Origin: Mesonia aestuariivivens | GTDB lineage: Bacteria; Bacteroidota; Bacteroidia; Flavobacteriales; Flavobacteriaceae | Assembly (NCBI RefSeq): GCF_019311235.1 | Contig: NZ_JAHWDF010000002.1 | Span: 248,001 to 312,000 of the forward strand | DNA: 64,000 bases | Reading direction: 5' to 3' | Shown here: one piece after another, positions 40,810 to 49,896 of the stretch | Layout of the letters: every line of letters begins with the position of its first letter | How positions within the stretch are numbered: the stretch's first letter is position 1 | Notes under the pieces: generated by a model | What the model saw: only the letters and a program-made list of their open reading frames with translations | Told to the model about the DNA's origin: nothing | Database searches by the model: none | Position numbers and translations under genes: made by a program

Positions 40810-41922
40810 TAATGTTTTTTGTTTAAACTTTATATTAAGAGATTTTTCTATTTGTTTCACTTCAGGCAATTCGTGCGGTAAAATAAGAGCTATAGAAATT
40901 CCTGAGTTTCCTCCCCTTGCGGTTCTTCCGCTTCGATGAGTGTAATAAGCTAAACTTTCTGGAAGTTGATAATGAAGTACAAAAGCTAAATTATTCACAT
41001 CAATACCTCGCGCAGAAACATCTGTAGAGACTAAGTATTGTAAACTTCCTTTTTTAAATGCTCGCATTACTTTTTCTCGATCGCGTTGTTGCATATTTCC
41101 TTCTAACGCATCTACAGAAAAACCTTCTTCTTTTAAAAATTTAGTAAGCTTTTGCGCACCAGCTTTGGTACGCGAAAATATAATTCCGCGTTCTTGCTGG
41201 TGCTGATCTAAGAATTTTAATAAAGCATCGTCTTTATCTGTACGACTTACACTAATATACTGGTGTGTAATATTACTGTTTACCTGATTTCCATTAGGTT
41301 CAACTTTAATAGCTTTGGGGGACATGTACTTTTTAATTAACTGATTAAGCTCTGTAGGCATAGTTGCAGAAAATAACCATGTTTTTTTTGATGTCCCAGT
41401 ATATTTTAAAATTTTGTCTAAATCTTCTTTAAACCCCATACTTAGCATCTCATCTGCCTCGTCTAAAACTAAGGTTTTAATATGTTTTAAATCTAAAGAG
41501 CCACGTTCAATTAAATCTAATAATCTTCCTGGAGTGGCTACTACAATATGTGTAGGTCGCTTTAAATTGGCAATCTGTATATTTATTTTCTCACCACCAT
41601 AAACTTCTTCCGTGAAAATTTTACCATCTACATGTTTGGTAAATTTAAACAGTTGTTTTTTTATTTGTTGTGCTAATTCTCGAGTTGGCGCTAAAATTAA
41701 AGCTTGTATAACTTTATTTTCAATCTCTATATCTTGTAGAATTGGTAATCCGTAGGCAGCAGTTTTTCCAGTTCCTGTTGGTGCTAGCCCTATAAAATCG
41801 GTGGCATTACTTAATAATTGCGGAATGGTTTCTTCTTGAATTTGAGTAGGATTAACAATTCCTAAGTCTTTTAAACCTTTAATTAAATCTTTACGAATTC
41901 CTAATTGTTGAAACGTATTCAT
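40807..41922 (-). CDS. DEAD-box RNA helicase (compact)
   Basis: This 371-residue helicase has the full core: Q motif IVNPTQIQEETIP, motif I APTGTGKT, Ia PTRELAQ, TPGR, motif II DEAD, motif III SAT, RGIDV and HRSGRTARGG. There is no long tail, unlike the helicase at 18570. The ATG at 41922 (NTFQQLGIRKDLIKGL) is chosen over a TTG further upstream. It ends at the shared terminator. Five DEAD-box-type genes in one 64-kb window is a high number. Confidence 0.93.
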   Translation of the reverse strand: MNTFQQLGIRKDLIKGLKDLGIVNPTQIQEETIPQLLSNATDFIGLAPTGTGKTAAYGLPILQDIEIENKVIQALILAPTRELAQQIKKQLFKFTKHVDGKIFTEEVYGGEKINIQIANLKRPTHIVVATPGRLLDLIERGSLDLKHIKTLVLDEADEMLSMGFKEDLDKILKYTGTSKKTWLFSATMPTELNQLIKKYMSPKAIKVEPNGNQVNSNITHQYISVSRTDKDDALLKFLDQHQQERGIIFSRTKAGAQKLTKFLKEEGFSVDALEGNMQQRDREKVMRAFKKGSLQYLVSTDVSARGIDVNNLAFVLHYQLPESLAYYTHRSGRTARGGNSGISIALILPHELPEVKQIEKSLNIKFKQKTL

Positions 41923-42075
41923 AGTTTTATTTTCTTGATGCAAAGTTACTTTATAAATCCTACCAAATCTTAATTTTATAGAGATAATTCAGCTTCCTAA
42001 AAAAATGATAAAAACTTTCTCAATTAATCGTATTGAACGTACTTTATGATAATTGCTAATCATTAAAATTAAATT

Positions 42076-42480
42076 ATGTCAGTCATAGCTAAAAACCAAC
42101 GACAACTCACTGTATATTATGATTCTAAAAGCGAACTAGGTAAAAAGATTAGAGCGCGAGCAGAATCTTCAAATTTAGAAGTTTTAACTATCGATTTGTT
42201 ACAAACAAATCTTACCGGAACTGAATGGACAGAAATTGCTGAAATGTTAGGGGTAACGGTTGATAAATTAATAGATCAAGACCACCCAATATTTAAAGAA
42301 TTATATGGAGATGATCACGTAGATCTTGATAAAAATGATTCTATTAAAGTTTTAGAAAAAAATCCTGAAACTTTGGTTTTTCCTATTGGTGTTCGTGGAG
42401 AAAGAGCTGTTCAAGTAAAACTATTGAGCGATTTAAACCCGTTATTTGATTCAGATACTGGTGAAATTCCGCAGCCATAA
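42076..42480 (+). CDS. ArsC/Spx-like thioredoxin-fold protein without the catalytic Cys
   Basis: The 134-residue protein has the ArsC-like layout. LTVYYDSKSELGKKIRARAE occupies the position of the CxxC/Cys loop but has no Cys. A helix with LTGTEWTEIAEMLG follows, then LEKNPETLVFPIGVRG (where the cis-Pro loop is expected). Without the nucleophilic Cys it cannot be an arsenate reductase; a binding or regulatory role is likely. The gene is single, followed by a long palindromic terminator. Confidence 0.75.
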   Translation: MSVIAKNQRQLTVYYDSKSELGKKIRARAESSNLEVLTIDLLQTNLTGTEWTEIAEMLGVTVDKLIDQDHPIFKELYGDDHVDLDKNDSIKVLEKNPETLVFPIGVRGERAVQVKLLSDLNPLFDSDTGEIPQP

Positions 42481-42511
42481 AATTAATTTATTGATATAAA
42501 CAAAGAATCAT

Positions 42512-42553
42512 ATCCAAAAAAAGCCTGAAAATATTTTCAGGCTTTTTTTGGAT
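42512..42553. terminator. Palindromic terminator between ArsC-like gene and aconitase
   Basis: A near-perfect palindrome with core AAGCCTGAAAATATTTTCAG and flanking A- and T-runs. It serves the convergent genes ending at 42480 and 42574. Confidence 0.9.
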
Positions 42554-42573
42554 AATGCTTAGAGATTAGGAGA

Positions 42574-44541
42574 CTAATTCAACTTTTCTTTAAAATCGTT
42601 AATAATACCTCCTTTTAGCAATACTCTAATTTGCCGATCACTCATTGTATGTTTGGTAGGAATCTCTATTGAATCTCCATTTTCCTTTATGATTTCAACT
42701 TTAATCGTTTCTCTATTTTTTACTGAACTTCTTAGATTTTTAAATTTTATGGTATCATTTTGTTCGAACTTATCATAATCGTCTAGGTTTTCAAATTCTA
42801 ACGGAAGAATTCCAAAATTCACTAAATTTTGCCATGCAATTCTCGCATAACTTTTTGCAATGACCGCAATCTGGCCTAAGTATTTTGGAGCGATAGCAGC
42901 ATGTTCCCTACTCGATCCTTGTGCATAATTTTCTGCAGCTACCACAATATGTCCGCCAAATTCATCTTTCGTTTTTAAGGCACGATCATAATAGGTTTCA
43001 TCAATAACAGTAAATGCATATTTGCTAATTTCTGGTAAGTTACTTCTAAACGGTAACACTTCTGCACCTGCTTTTAAAATCTCATCGGTAGAAACATTAT
43101 CGCCCATCTTTAGTAAAACTGGAACTTCAGCTTTATCTTTTAATTCTTCAATATGAGGTAGTGACTTAATATTAGGTCCTTTTTGTAATTCTACATTTTC
43201 ATTATCTTCTGGGGGAGCTACAAGCATTTCTGTATTAATAATATGAATTTCAGGATCTACATATTCTGGGTATTTCATATGATACAATTTTTCAAGGTCT
43301 CGTGGATCGGTAATTTTTCCTGTTAATGCTGAAGCTGCAGCGGTTTCAGGACTGCATAAGTGTACTTGATCGTCTTTAGTGCCACTTCTGTCTGGAAAAT
43401 TTCTAGGCATAGTTCTTAAACTAATGGTACCACTCGCTGGTGCTTGTCCCATACCAATACATCCCATACAACCACTTTGGTGATAGCGTGCACCTGCAGT
43501 AATTAAATTTCCAAAGGTTTTAATATCAATCATATTTTGAATAATCTGCCTAGAAGTAGGATTAATATCTAAACTTACTTCTGGATGAACCGCATTTCCT
43601 TTTACAATTTCTCCGGCAATCCAAAAATCGCGTAAGCCTGGATTGGCAGAAGAACCTATTACACACTGGCTTATTTTTTTTCCGGCCACTTCACTTACGG
43701 GAACAACATTTCCTGGGCTGGTAGGCAAAGCAATTAAAGGAACCAATTCGTCTAATACAATCTCATCATGAAAATCATATTCGCAACCTTCGTCTGCTTT
43801 TAATTCTATCCAATCTTCTTCTCGAGTTTGAGATTTTAAAAAACGTTTTGTTTCTTCATCACTAGGAAAAACAGTAGTTGTAGCGCCCAGCTCTGCACCC
43901 ATATTGGCAATTACGTGGCGGTCCATGGCACTTAAATATTGAAGTCCGTCTCCATAATATTCAATAATCTTCCCTACTCCGCCTTTTACATCGTGTCGGC
44001 GAAGCATTTCTAAAATAACATCTTTAGCGCTCACCCAAGCTGGTAATTTACCAGTGAGTTTTACACCCATTACTTGTGGCATTTTCACGTAATAAGGTTC
44101 ACCAGCAATAGCTGCTGCAACATCTAAACCTCCTGTACCAATGGCTAACATGCCTAAAGAACCGGCTGCGCAACTGTGACTGTCTGAACCTACTAATGTT
44201 TTACCAGGTTTCCCAAAACGTTCCATATGAACAGGGTGACTTACTCCATTGCCTGGTCTACTAAACCATAAACCAAATCGTTGAGCGGCAGATTTTAAGA
44301 ACAAGTGGTCATCGGCATTTTTAAAATCGGTCTGTAATAAGTTATGATCTACATATTGTACAGCTACTTCTGTTTTAGCTCGGTCTAACCCCATTGCTTC
44401 TAATTCTAGCTGTACTAAAGTTCCTGTAGCATCTTGAAGTAAAGCTTGATCTATTTTTATACCTATTTCTTTTCCAGGAATAAGCTCCCCTTCAATTAAA
44501 TGATCATTGATGAGTTTTTGAGTAACGTTGAGTGCTGACAT
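42574..44541 (-). CDS. Aconitate hydratase
   Basis: This aconitase of 655 residues has the [4Fe-4S] ligands in VGSDSHSCAAGSLG (near 118-131) and SGCMGCIGMG (two Cys, near 360). The C-terminal swivel domain holds GSSREHAA and the substrate loop NYAQ. It isomerises citrate to isocitrate in the TCA cycle. The length is shorter than AcnA of about 900 residues and matches the bacterial short type with large and small domains in one chain. It is a single gene with its own terminator, and the leader is AT-rich. Confidence 0.95.
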   Translation of the reverse strand: MSALNVTQKLINDHLIEGELIPGKEIGIKIDQALLQDATGTLVQLELEAMGLDRAKTEVAVQYVDHNLLQTDFKNADDHLFLKSAAQRFGLWFSRPGNGVSHPVHMERFGKPGKTLVGSDSHSCAAGSLGMLAIGTGGLDVAAAIAGEPYYVKMPQVMGVKLTGKLPAWVSAKDVILEMLRRHDVKGGVGKIIEYYGDGLQYLSAMDRHVIANMGAELGATTTVFPSDEETKRFLKSQTREEDWIELKADEGCEYDFHDEIVLDELVPLIALPTSPGNVVPVSEVAGKKISQCVIGSSANPGLRDFWIAGEIVKGNAVHPEVSLDINPTSRQIIQNMIDIKTFGNLITAGARYHQSGCMGCIGMGQAPASGTISLRTMPRNFPDRSGTKDDQVHLCSPETAAASALTGKITDPRDLEKLYHMKYPEYVDPEIHIINTEMLVAPPEDNENVELQKGPNIKSLPHIEELKDKAEVPVLLKMGDNVSTDEILKAGAEVLPFRSNLPEISKYAFTVIDETYYDRALKTKDEFGGHIVVAAENYAQGSSREHAAIAPKYLGQIAVIAKSYARIAWQNLVNFGILPLEFENLDDYDKFEQNDTIKFKNLRSSVKNRETIKVEIIKENGDSIEIPTKHTMSDRQIRVLLKGGIINDFKEKLN

Positions 44542-44722
44542 TTTTTATTCTTTTAATTAACTTTTAGACATTAATTTAAAGAATATAGTTGTGTATTCAT
44601 TGAGTTTAACACGCTTTTAATTTAAAAAGGGTTGAAGTATGAAATCTTGCTAAAACCGTATTAAAAAAATAGGATTAAAGCCACTGAAATCGTACCTTTA
44701 TAACGAATTAAAATAATTAACT

Positions 44723-45028
44723 ATGGATACAAACTTTAATTACGTTCACGTAGCAGCAAGTGAAAGATTAGAAGAGTTCACTAAAGAGAAACTTAATAAA
44801 TTAAAAGAAAGATTTGATTTTATTGTAAGTGCCGAAGTCTTTTTTAAAACCGAAAATTCAAGTGCTAAACAAGAAGGAAGAATTGCTGAAATAAAATTAA
44901 GCGTTCCTGGTCCTCAAATTTTTGCTTCAGCTAATGAAGAGAATTTTGATATGGCTGTGAACAAAACCATTTCAGAGTTAAAAACTCAACTACAAAAGAA
45001 AAAAGAAAAGATGCAAACGCATCATTAA
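44723..45028 (+). CDS. raiA: Ribosome hibernation-promoting factor (HPF/RaiA family)
   Basis: A 101-residue short HPF. NFNYVHVAASERLEEFTKEK is followed by an alpha-beta fold and a basic C-terminus (LKTQLQKKKEKMQTHH). Such proteins bind the small subunit's decoding site and inactivate or dimerise ribosomes in stationary phase. It lacks the long C-terminal domain of long HPF, so it is the short type. A strong terminator follows at 45042. Confidence 0.92.
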   Translation: MDTNFNYVHVAASERLEEFTKEKLNKLKERFDFIVSAEVFFKTENSSAKQEGRIAEIKLSVPGPQIFASANEENFDMAVNKTISELKTQLQKKKEKMQTHH

Positions 45029-45041
45029 AAATAATATTCAT

Positions 45042-45077
45042 AAAAAAAGCCGCTGAAAATTTCAGCGGCTTTTTTTA
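45042..45077. terminator. Bidirectional terminator between HPF and OmpA/glycine-zipper lipoprotein
   Basis: AAAGCCGCTGAAA and TTTCAGCGGCTTT form the stem, flanked by A- and T-runs. It is nearly identical to the terminator at 40774. Confidence 0.92.
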
Positions 45078-45097
45078 TATGATCAACTAATTTAAAA

Positions 45098-45793
45098 TTA
45101 GTTTGCTTTTTGTTGAGCTTCTTCCTTCATTTCTTCACTAGCAACAATAGCTAACTCTACTCTTCTGTTTTTAGCTCTTCCTTCAGCGGTAGAATTATCA
45201 TATTTAGGTTGATCTTGACCGTACCATTTTGTAGTAAATCTTCCTCCAGATAAACCTTGACTCGTTAAATAATTTGTAACAGACATGGCTCTTTCTTTAG
45301 ATAATTTCATGTTATAAGAAGCGGCACCCGTATTATCGGTATGTCCTTCTACTAAAACATTAGTGTCTGGATATTCACTAAAAATACCTACTAATTTATT
45401 TAATGTTTCTTGAGATTTATCGTTAATGTTAGATTTGTTAGTTGCAAAATAAACTCCGCTATTTTCATTAAAAGTTACGCTAATTCCTTCACCTACTCTA
45501 GTTACTTCTGCTCCAGGAATCTCTTGTTCAATTTCTTTAGCCTGTTTATCCATTCTATGACCAATGTAAGTACCTGCAGCACCACCAACAACACCTCCAA
45601 TGATAGCTCCTAATGCGGTATTATTTCCATCGCCTACATTATTTCCAATCACTCCGCCGATTACAGCACCACCAGCAGCTCCAGCGGCTCCGCCTTTTTG
45701 TGTGTTATTGGCATTTTTAATAGCATCACAGCCAGTAAAAACAAGTGATAATGATAATACTCCTACTAAAGTCTTATTTACTATATTTTTCAT
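45098..45793 (-). CDS. OmpA-family lipoprotein with glycine-zipper domain
   Basis: The signal peptide ends in a lipobox (LSLVFTGCDA, Cys near 23). Residues 35-80 contain alternating Gly-rich helices (GGAAGAAGGAVIGGVIG, then ALGAIIGGVVGGAAG), a glycine-zipper membrane-inserting segment. The OmpA-like domain follows with NVLVEGHTDNTG, NMKLSKERAMSVTNYL and KNRRVELAI. It anchors the outer membrane to peptidoglycan, as in YiaD. It lies 31 bases downstream of the lipocalin-type gene on the same strand, so the two form a probable operon. Confidence 0.94.
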   Translation of the reverse strand: MKNIVNKTLVGVLSLSLVFTGCDAIKNANNTQKGGAAGAAGGAVIGGVIGNNVGDGNNTALGAIIGGVVGGAAGTYIGHRMDKQAKEIEQEIPGAEVTRVGEGISVTFNENSGVYFATNKSNINDKSQETLNKLVGIFSEYPDTNVLVEGHTDNTGAASYNMKLSKERAMSVTNYLTSQGLSGGRFTTKWYGQDQPKYDNSTAEGRAKNRRVELAIVASEEMKEEAQQKAN

Positions 45794-45824
45794 AATTTTA
45801 TTTTAAGGTTGAATTAATTATAAA

Positions 45825-46304
45825 TTACATTTTTGTAAAACTCATTCTTATTTTAAAAGGTTTTCCTTCATAAGAAACAGTTTGTTCCCATATCATATTT
45901 GTATCGGTTAAAGACACTAAGTTTAGTCTATAACCAGTATCTATTCTTCTAGCATTTTCACCTTCTCCTATAGGTTTTAAAGTGAAATCATATAAACCTG
46001 CTTCTGGATTTTCTTCTTGAACCATCCAAGAGAAATTTCTAGTTCCTGAATTACAGTTTGCTCCAGTTAGAGTATAAACTCCTTTGTTATTGTTAGAGAC
46101 AAAATTCCATTGGGAATTTCTAAAACAATTGGCAGTAGCATCTTGAAACAATGTTACATCTACAAATCCACTATTATTGGGGTAAGTAATGGTATTTAGC
46201 GTCCAGCTCCCTTTAAAAGTTCGTTCTGCTTGTCGTTCAATTTTGGTTGTACCACAAGCTACTAAAAGTAGACATACAGTTACAACAGAAAAAAATCTTT
46301 TCAT
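45825..46304 (-). CDS. Lipocalin-like lipoprotein
   Basis: The lipobox Cys is near residue 17 (VVTVCLLLVACGTTK). The mature part starts FKGSWTLNTITYPNNSG, the conserved first strand of Bacteroidota lipocalin-like domains. It continues as a beta barrel with Cys residues at CFRNSQWNFVSNN and GANCNSG that may form a disulfide. It could bind a small hydrophobic ligand at the outer membrane; this is an inference from the fold. It precedes the OmpA/glycine-zipper gene. Confidence 0.85.
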   Translation of the reverse strand: MKRFFSVVTVCLLLVACGTTKIERQAERTFKGSWTLNTITYPNNSGFVDVTLFQDATANCFRNSQWNFVSNNNKGVYTLTGANCNSGTRNFSWMVQEENPEAGLYDFTLKPIGEGENARRIDTGYRLNLVSLTDTNMIWEQTVSYEGKPFKIRMSFTKM

Positions 46305-46427
46305 AATTTAAAAATGATTGGTTATCAAAGTATTTTAATGATTGCGATCAAATTTAAATTTGGTAATGGTTTTTCTGTTATAAATTAAGAATGTTTAACG
46401 ATCACTTGTTAAAGTTTAGCTAACAAA

Positions 46428-48437
46428 TTAATAGGCTAATAGTTGCTCTATACAATCGTTTATGCGGTATTTAGCAAGGTATTTTTCTTCTAAATTTTTA
46501 GCAAAAGGAATTGGGGTTGGTAAGCTTGCCACTCTTTTGATAGGCGCGTCTAAATACTCAAAACAATTTTCAGAAATTAAAGCCGAAATATCAGACATAA
46601 TTCCGCCAAACATAGAGTCTTCTTGCAGTAATAAAACTTTGCCCGTCTGCTTAACTGATTCAAAAATAGCTTCTTCATCTAAAGGTTGAAGCGATCTTAA
46701 ATCTATCACATCGGCACTAATCATTTTATTTTCTTCTAAGTAATCTAAAATCCAATGTACACCAGCTCCATAAGTAATAATACTAAGTTGTGTTCCTGTT
46801 TTTAGCTGGGCAGCTTTCCCGATTGGAATAGTAAAGTAACTTTCTGAAACTTCTTGCCGAATACTTCTATACAAAGCTTTATGCTCAAAAAATAAAACGG
46901 GATTAGGATCTTCAATAGCTGCATTTAATAAGCCTTTGGCATCTTGAGGAAATGCTGGATAAACTACTTTTAAACCAGGAGTTTTAGTGAACCAAGCTTC
47001 ATTGGTTTGGCTGTGAAATGGCCCTGCTCCAACTCCAGCTCCGCAAGGCATTCTAACGACCACATCTGCATGTTGATTCCATCTATAATGTATTTTAGCC
47101 AAGTAATTAACAATGGGATTAAAACCACTAGAAACAAAATCTCCAAACTGCATTTCTACAATAGCTTTCATCCCTTTTATAGATAATCCCATGGCCGTGG
47201 CAATAATTCCGGATTCACAAATGGGAGTATTTCTAATTCTATTTTTTCCAAACGCTTTAACAAAACCCTCAGTAATTTTAAAAACACCACCATAATCGGC
47301 TACATCTTGCCCCATTAATATTAAATTATCATATTTCTGAAGGGATTGTTGTAAGCTTTCTGCAATGGCATCAATAAATCTAATTTCTTTGGTCGTTGAT
47401 GTCGCTTTAATTTCTTTAAAATTGAAAGCGGCATAAACATCTCTTAACTCCTCTTCTACTGTTGAAGTTATTGGGACTTCAGCATTAGCAATCTTAAGAT
47501 GCTCATTAATTTCTTTCTTTATCGCTGTTCTAAACTTTAGATCTTCTTCTTCAGTTAAAATTTTATTTTCTAACAAATATTCCTGAAAATTATTAATAGG
47601 ATCCTTTTTCTCCCAAGTAGCTATTTGTTCTTCAGGAACGTATGCGGTACCGCTGGCTTCTTCATGGCCACGCATTCTAAAAGTTTTAAATTCGATTAAA
47701 ATAGGTCTTGGGTTTTGACGTACACTTTGGGCAATTTCATTTACTTTTTGATAGATTTCTAAAATATTATTACCATCAATAATATGTGCTTCCATACCGT
47801 AACCCTTACCTTTATCTGCAATATGTTCACAGAAATACTGCTCTCGAGTAGGAGTTGAAAGCCCATAACCATTATTTTCAATACAAAAAAGTACGGGCAG
47901 TTGCCAAACAGAAGCTATATTAAGGGCTTCGTGAAAGTCTCCTTCACTAGTGCCTCCTTCTCCTGAAAATACAGCAGTTACTTTTTTTTCATTTTTTAAT
48001 TTATGAGCAAGAGCTATCCCATCGGCTACGCCTAATTGCGGACCTAAATGAGAAATCATTCCTATAATTTTAAATTCTTGTGTCCCAAAATGAAAACTAC
48101 GGTCTCTACCTTTTGTGAACCCATTTTTTTTTCCTTGCCATTGAGAAAACAATCGGTATAAAGGTATTTCTCGGGTAGTAAAGACTCCTAGATTTCTGTG
48201 CATTGGCAAAATATATTCATCTTCATTTAATGCTGAAGTTACACCAACAGCAATTGCTTCTTGCCCAATACCACTAAACCATTTAGAAATTTTACCTTGC
48301 CTTAGTAAAATCAACATTTTTTCTTCTATCAAACGTGGTTTTAATAAGCGCTTGTAAAGTACTAGTTGCAATTCTTTGGTGATTTGATGTGGAGTAGAAT
48401 TGAATGCTGATTTTGGAGCAGTACTTACCGATTTCAT
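46428..48437 (-). CDS. 2-oxoacid dehydrogenase E1, fused alpha and beta subunits
   Basis: The first part (about 1-320) is an E1-alpha: GQEAIAVGVTSALN, HLGPQLGVADGIALAHK and the thiamine-diphosphate motif GEGGTSEGDFHEALN with NNGYGLST. The second part (about 345-669) is E1-beta: LMGQDVADYGGVFKIT, PICESGIIATAMG and VDLRSLQPLDEEAI. This is the fused branched-chain (2-oxoisovalerate) or similar 2-oxoacid dehydrogenase E1 of Bacteroidota. It decarboxylates 2-oxo acids and passes acyl groups to an E2 that is not in this window. The precise substrate is uncertain. Confidence 0.92.
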   Translation of the reverse strand: MKSVSTAPKSAFNSTPHQITKELQLVLYKRLLKPRLIEEKMLILLRQGKISKWFSGIGQEAIAVGVTSALNEDEYILPMHRNLGVFTTREIPLYRLFSQWQGKKNGFTKGRDRSFHFGTQEFKIIGMISHLGPQLGVADGIALAHKLKNEKKVTAVFSGEGGTSEGDFHEALNIASVWQLPVLFCIENNGYGLSTPTREQYFCEHIADKGKGYGMEAHIIDGNNILEIYQKVNEIAQSVRQNPRPILIEFKTFRMRGHEEASGTAYVPEEQIATWEKKDPINNFQEYLLENKILTEEEDLKFRTAIKKEINEHLKIANAEVPITSTVEEELRDVYAAFNFKEIKATSTTKEIRFIDAIAESLQQSLQKYDNLILMGQDVADYGGVFKITEGFVKAFGKNRIRNTPICESGIIATAMGLSIKGMKAIVEMQFGDFVSSGFNPIVNYLAKIHYRWNQHADVVVRMPCGAGVGAGPFHSQTNEAWFTKTPGLKVVYPAFPQDAKGLLNAAIEDPNPVLFFEHKALYRSIRQEVSESYFTIPIGKAAQLKTGTQLSIITYGAGVHWILDYLEENKMISADVIDLRSLQPLDEEAIFESVKQTGKVLLLQEDSMFGGIMSDISALISENCFEYLDAPIKRVASLPTPIPFAKNLEEKYLAKYRINDCIEQLLAY

Positions 48438-48588
48438 AAATTGTAGTTATGTTTTTTATCAAAATTATAATAATTCATCATTTACCCTAATAAAATTCAG
48501 AGTATTTTAGTTAAGAATGCCATTTAAAATAATATTAGGACAGCTAATTATTAAAAATTGAAGAAAATTCTTAGCTTTGATATTTAAA

Positions 48589-49560
48589 ATGAATACTATG
48601 TCAATTAACAATATACCTAGCGTTGATCTTGCAGATTTTATTGCTGATGATCCCAAGCGTAAACAAAAGTTTGTCAATGAAATTGGTAAAGCCTATGAAG
48701 AAATTGGCTTTGTATCGCTAAAGCATCATTTTTTAAGTGAGGAATTAGTAGATGAACTCTACAAAGAAGTAAAAGCTTTTTTTGATTTACCTATTGAGAT
48801 CAAGAAAAAATACGAAATAGAAGGTCTTGGTGGTCAGCGTGGTTATATCTCGTTTGGTAAAGAACATGCAAAAGGAAAAAAAGAAGGTGATTTAAAAGAA
48901 TTTTGGCACTTTGGACAAGAACCTGATGAAGATGCTAATTTAAAAGAAGATTATCCCGATAATGTTAAAGTTGAAGAATTAAAAGATTTTAACCACACTG
49001 GGATGGAGGCTTATAGAATGTTAGAAAAAACTGGCATTTATGTACTTAGAGCTCTAGCACTTTATATAGGTTTAGAAGAACATTATTTTGACCATTGGGC
49101 TAGTAACGGAAATAGTATTTTAAGACCTATTCACTATCCCCCTATTACTGAAGAGCCTAAAGGCGCAGTAAGAGCTGGGGCGCATGGCGATATTAACCTT
49201 ATCACACTTTTAATGGGAGCTTCTACTGGAGGACTTCAAGTTTTAAGAAAAGATGGAGAGTGGATAGATGCTAAGCCTTCAGAAGATGAATTAGTAATTA
49301 ATGTTGGAGATATGTTAGAGCGCCATACCAATAATAAATTACGCTCTACCATTCATCGCGTAATTAATCCTCCAAAAGAACAATGGGCTGAACCACGATA
49401 TTCCATTCCATTTTTTTTACACCCTAGAAGTGATATGCGCTTAGATTGCCTAGAAGAATGTATAGATAAAGATCACCCTAAACATTATGAAGATATAACT
49501 GCAGGAGATTTTTTACACCAACGTTTGGTAGAAATTGGTTTAATAAAAGAAGAAAAATAA
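48589..49560 (+). CDS. Isopenicillin-N-synthase-like 2-oxoglutarate/Fe(II) oxygenase
   Basis: The double-stranded beta-helix oxygenase carries the Fe(II) ligands in AHGDINLITLLM (His and Asp, near residues 198-200) and IHRVINPPKE (distal His, near 255). RYSIPFFLHP supplies the cosubstrate-binding Arg-x-Ser. The N-terminal DIOX_N part is ADDPKRKQKFVNEIGKAYEE. The natural substrate is unknown. ATG codons at 48589 or 48598 could be used, and TAGCTTTG at 48572 is a possible -7 box. It heads a tight gene group: SUI1 follows after 6 bases. Confidence 0.9.
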   Translation: MNTMSINNIPSVDLADFIADDPKRKQKFVNEIGKAYEEIGFVSLKHHFLSEELVDELYKEVKAFFDLPIEIKKKYEIEGLGGQRGYISFGKEHAKGKKEGDLKEFWHFGQEPDEDANLKEDYPDNVKVEELKDFNHTGMEAYRMLEKTGIYVLRALALYIGLEEHYFDHWASNGNSILRPIHYPPITEEPKGAVRAGAHGDINLITLLMGASTGGLQVLRKDGEWIDAKPSEDELVINVGDMLERHTNNKLRSTIHRVINPPKEQWAEPRYSIPFFLHPRSDMRLDCLEECIDKDHPKHYEDITAGDFLHQRLVEIGLIKEEK

Positions 49561-49566
49561 CCAAGA

Positions 49567-49893
49567 ATGGATTTACAAGATCAGCTTAAAAATTTATTTC
49601 CAGATCACGAACCCGAAGAAACTCCGCAAGAAGAACCTCAAGATAATCTTTGGCTTCAAGATGATCCTTTAATCTGCAAATACGAAAAGCGTAAAGGAAA
49701 ACCCATTACCATTATTGAAGGATATACGGGCACCGATGAAGATTTTAAAAAACTAGCTAAAGAAATTAAAACTACTTTAGGTGTTGGCGGAAGCTTTAAG
49801 CAAGAAAAAATTATTATTCAAGGCGATTATCGTCCGCAAATCATGGAAATGCTTCAGAATAAAGGATTTCAAGTAAAACGCGTTGGCGGATAA
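49567..49893 (+). CDS. Translation initiation factor SUI1/eIF1-like
   Basis: The 108-residue protein has an acidic N-terminal stretch, then the SUI1 fold with GKPITIIEGYTGT, DFKKLAKEIKTTLGVGGSFK and IIIQGDYRPQIMEML. These correspond to the YciH/eIF1 family, which can influence start-codon selection on the ribosome. It is the second gene of the compact group 48589-54679, separated by 3 bases from the next gene. Confidence 0.93.
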   Translation: MDLQDQLKNLFPDHEPEETPQEEPQDNLWLQDDPLICKYEKRKGKPITIIEGYTGTDEDFKKLAKEIKTTLGVGGSFKQEKIIIQGDYRPQIMEMLQNKGFQVKRVGG

Positions 49894-49896
49894 TAT

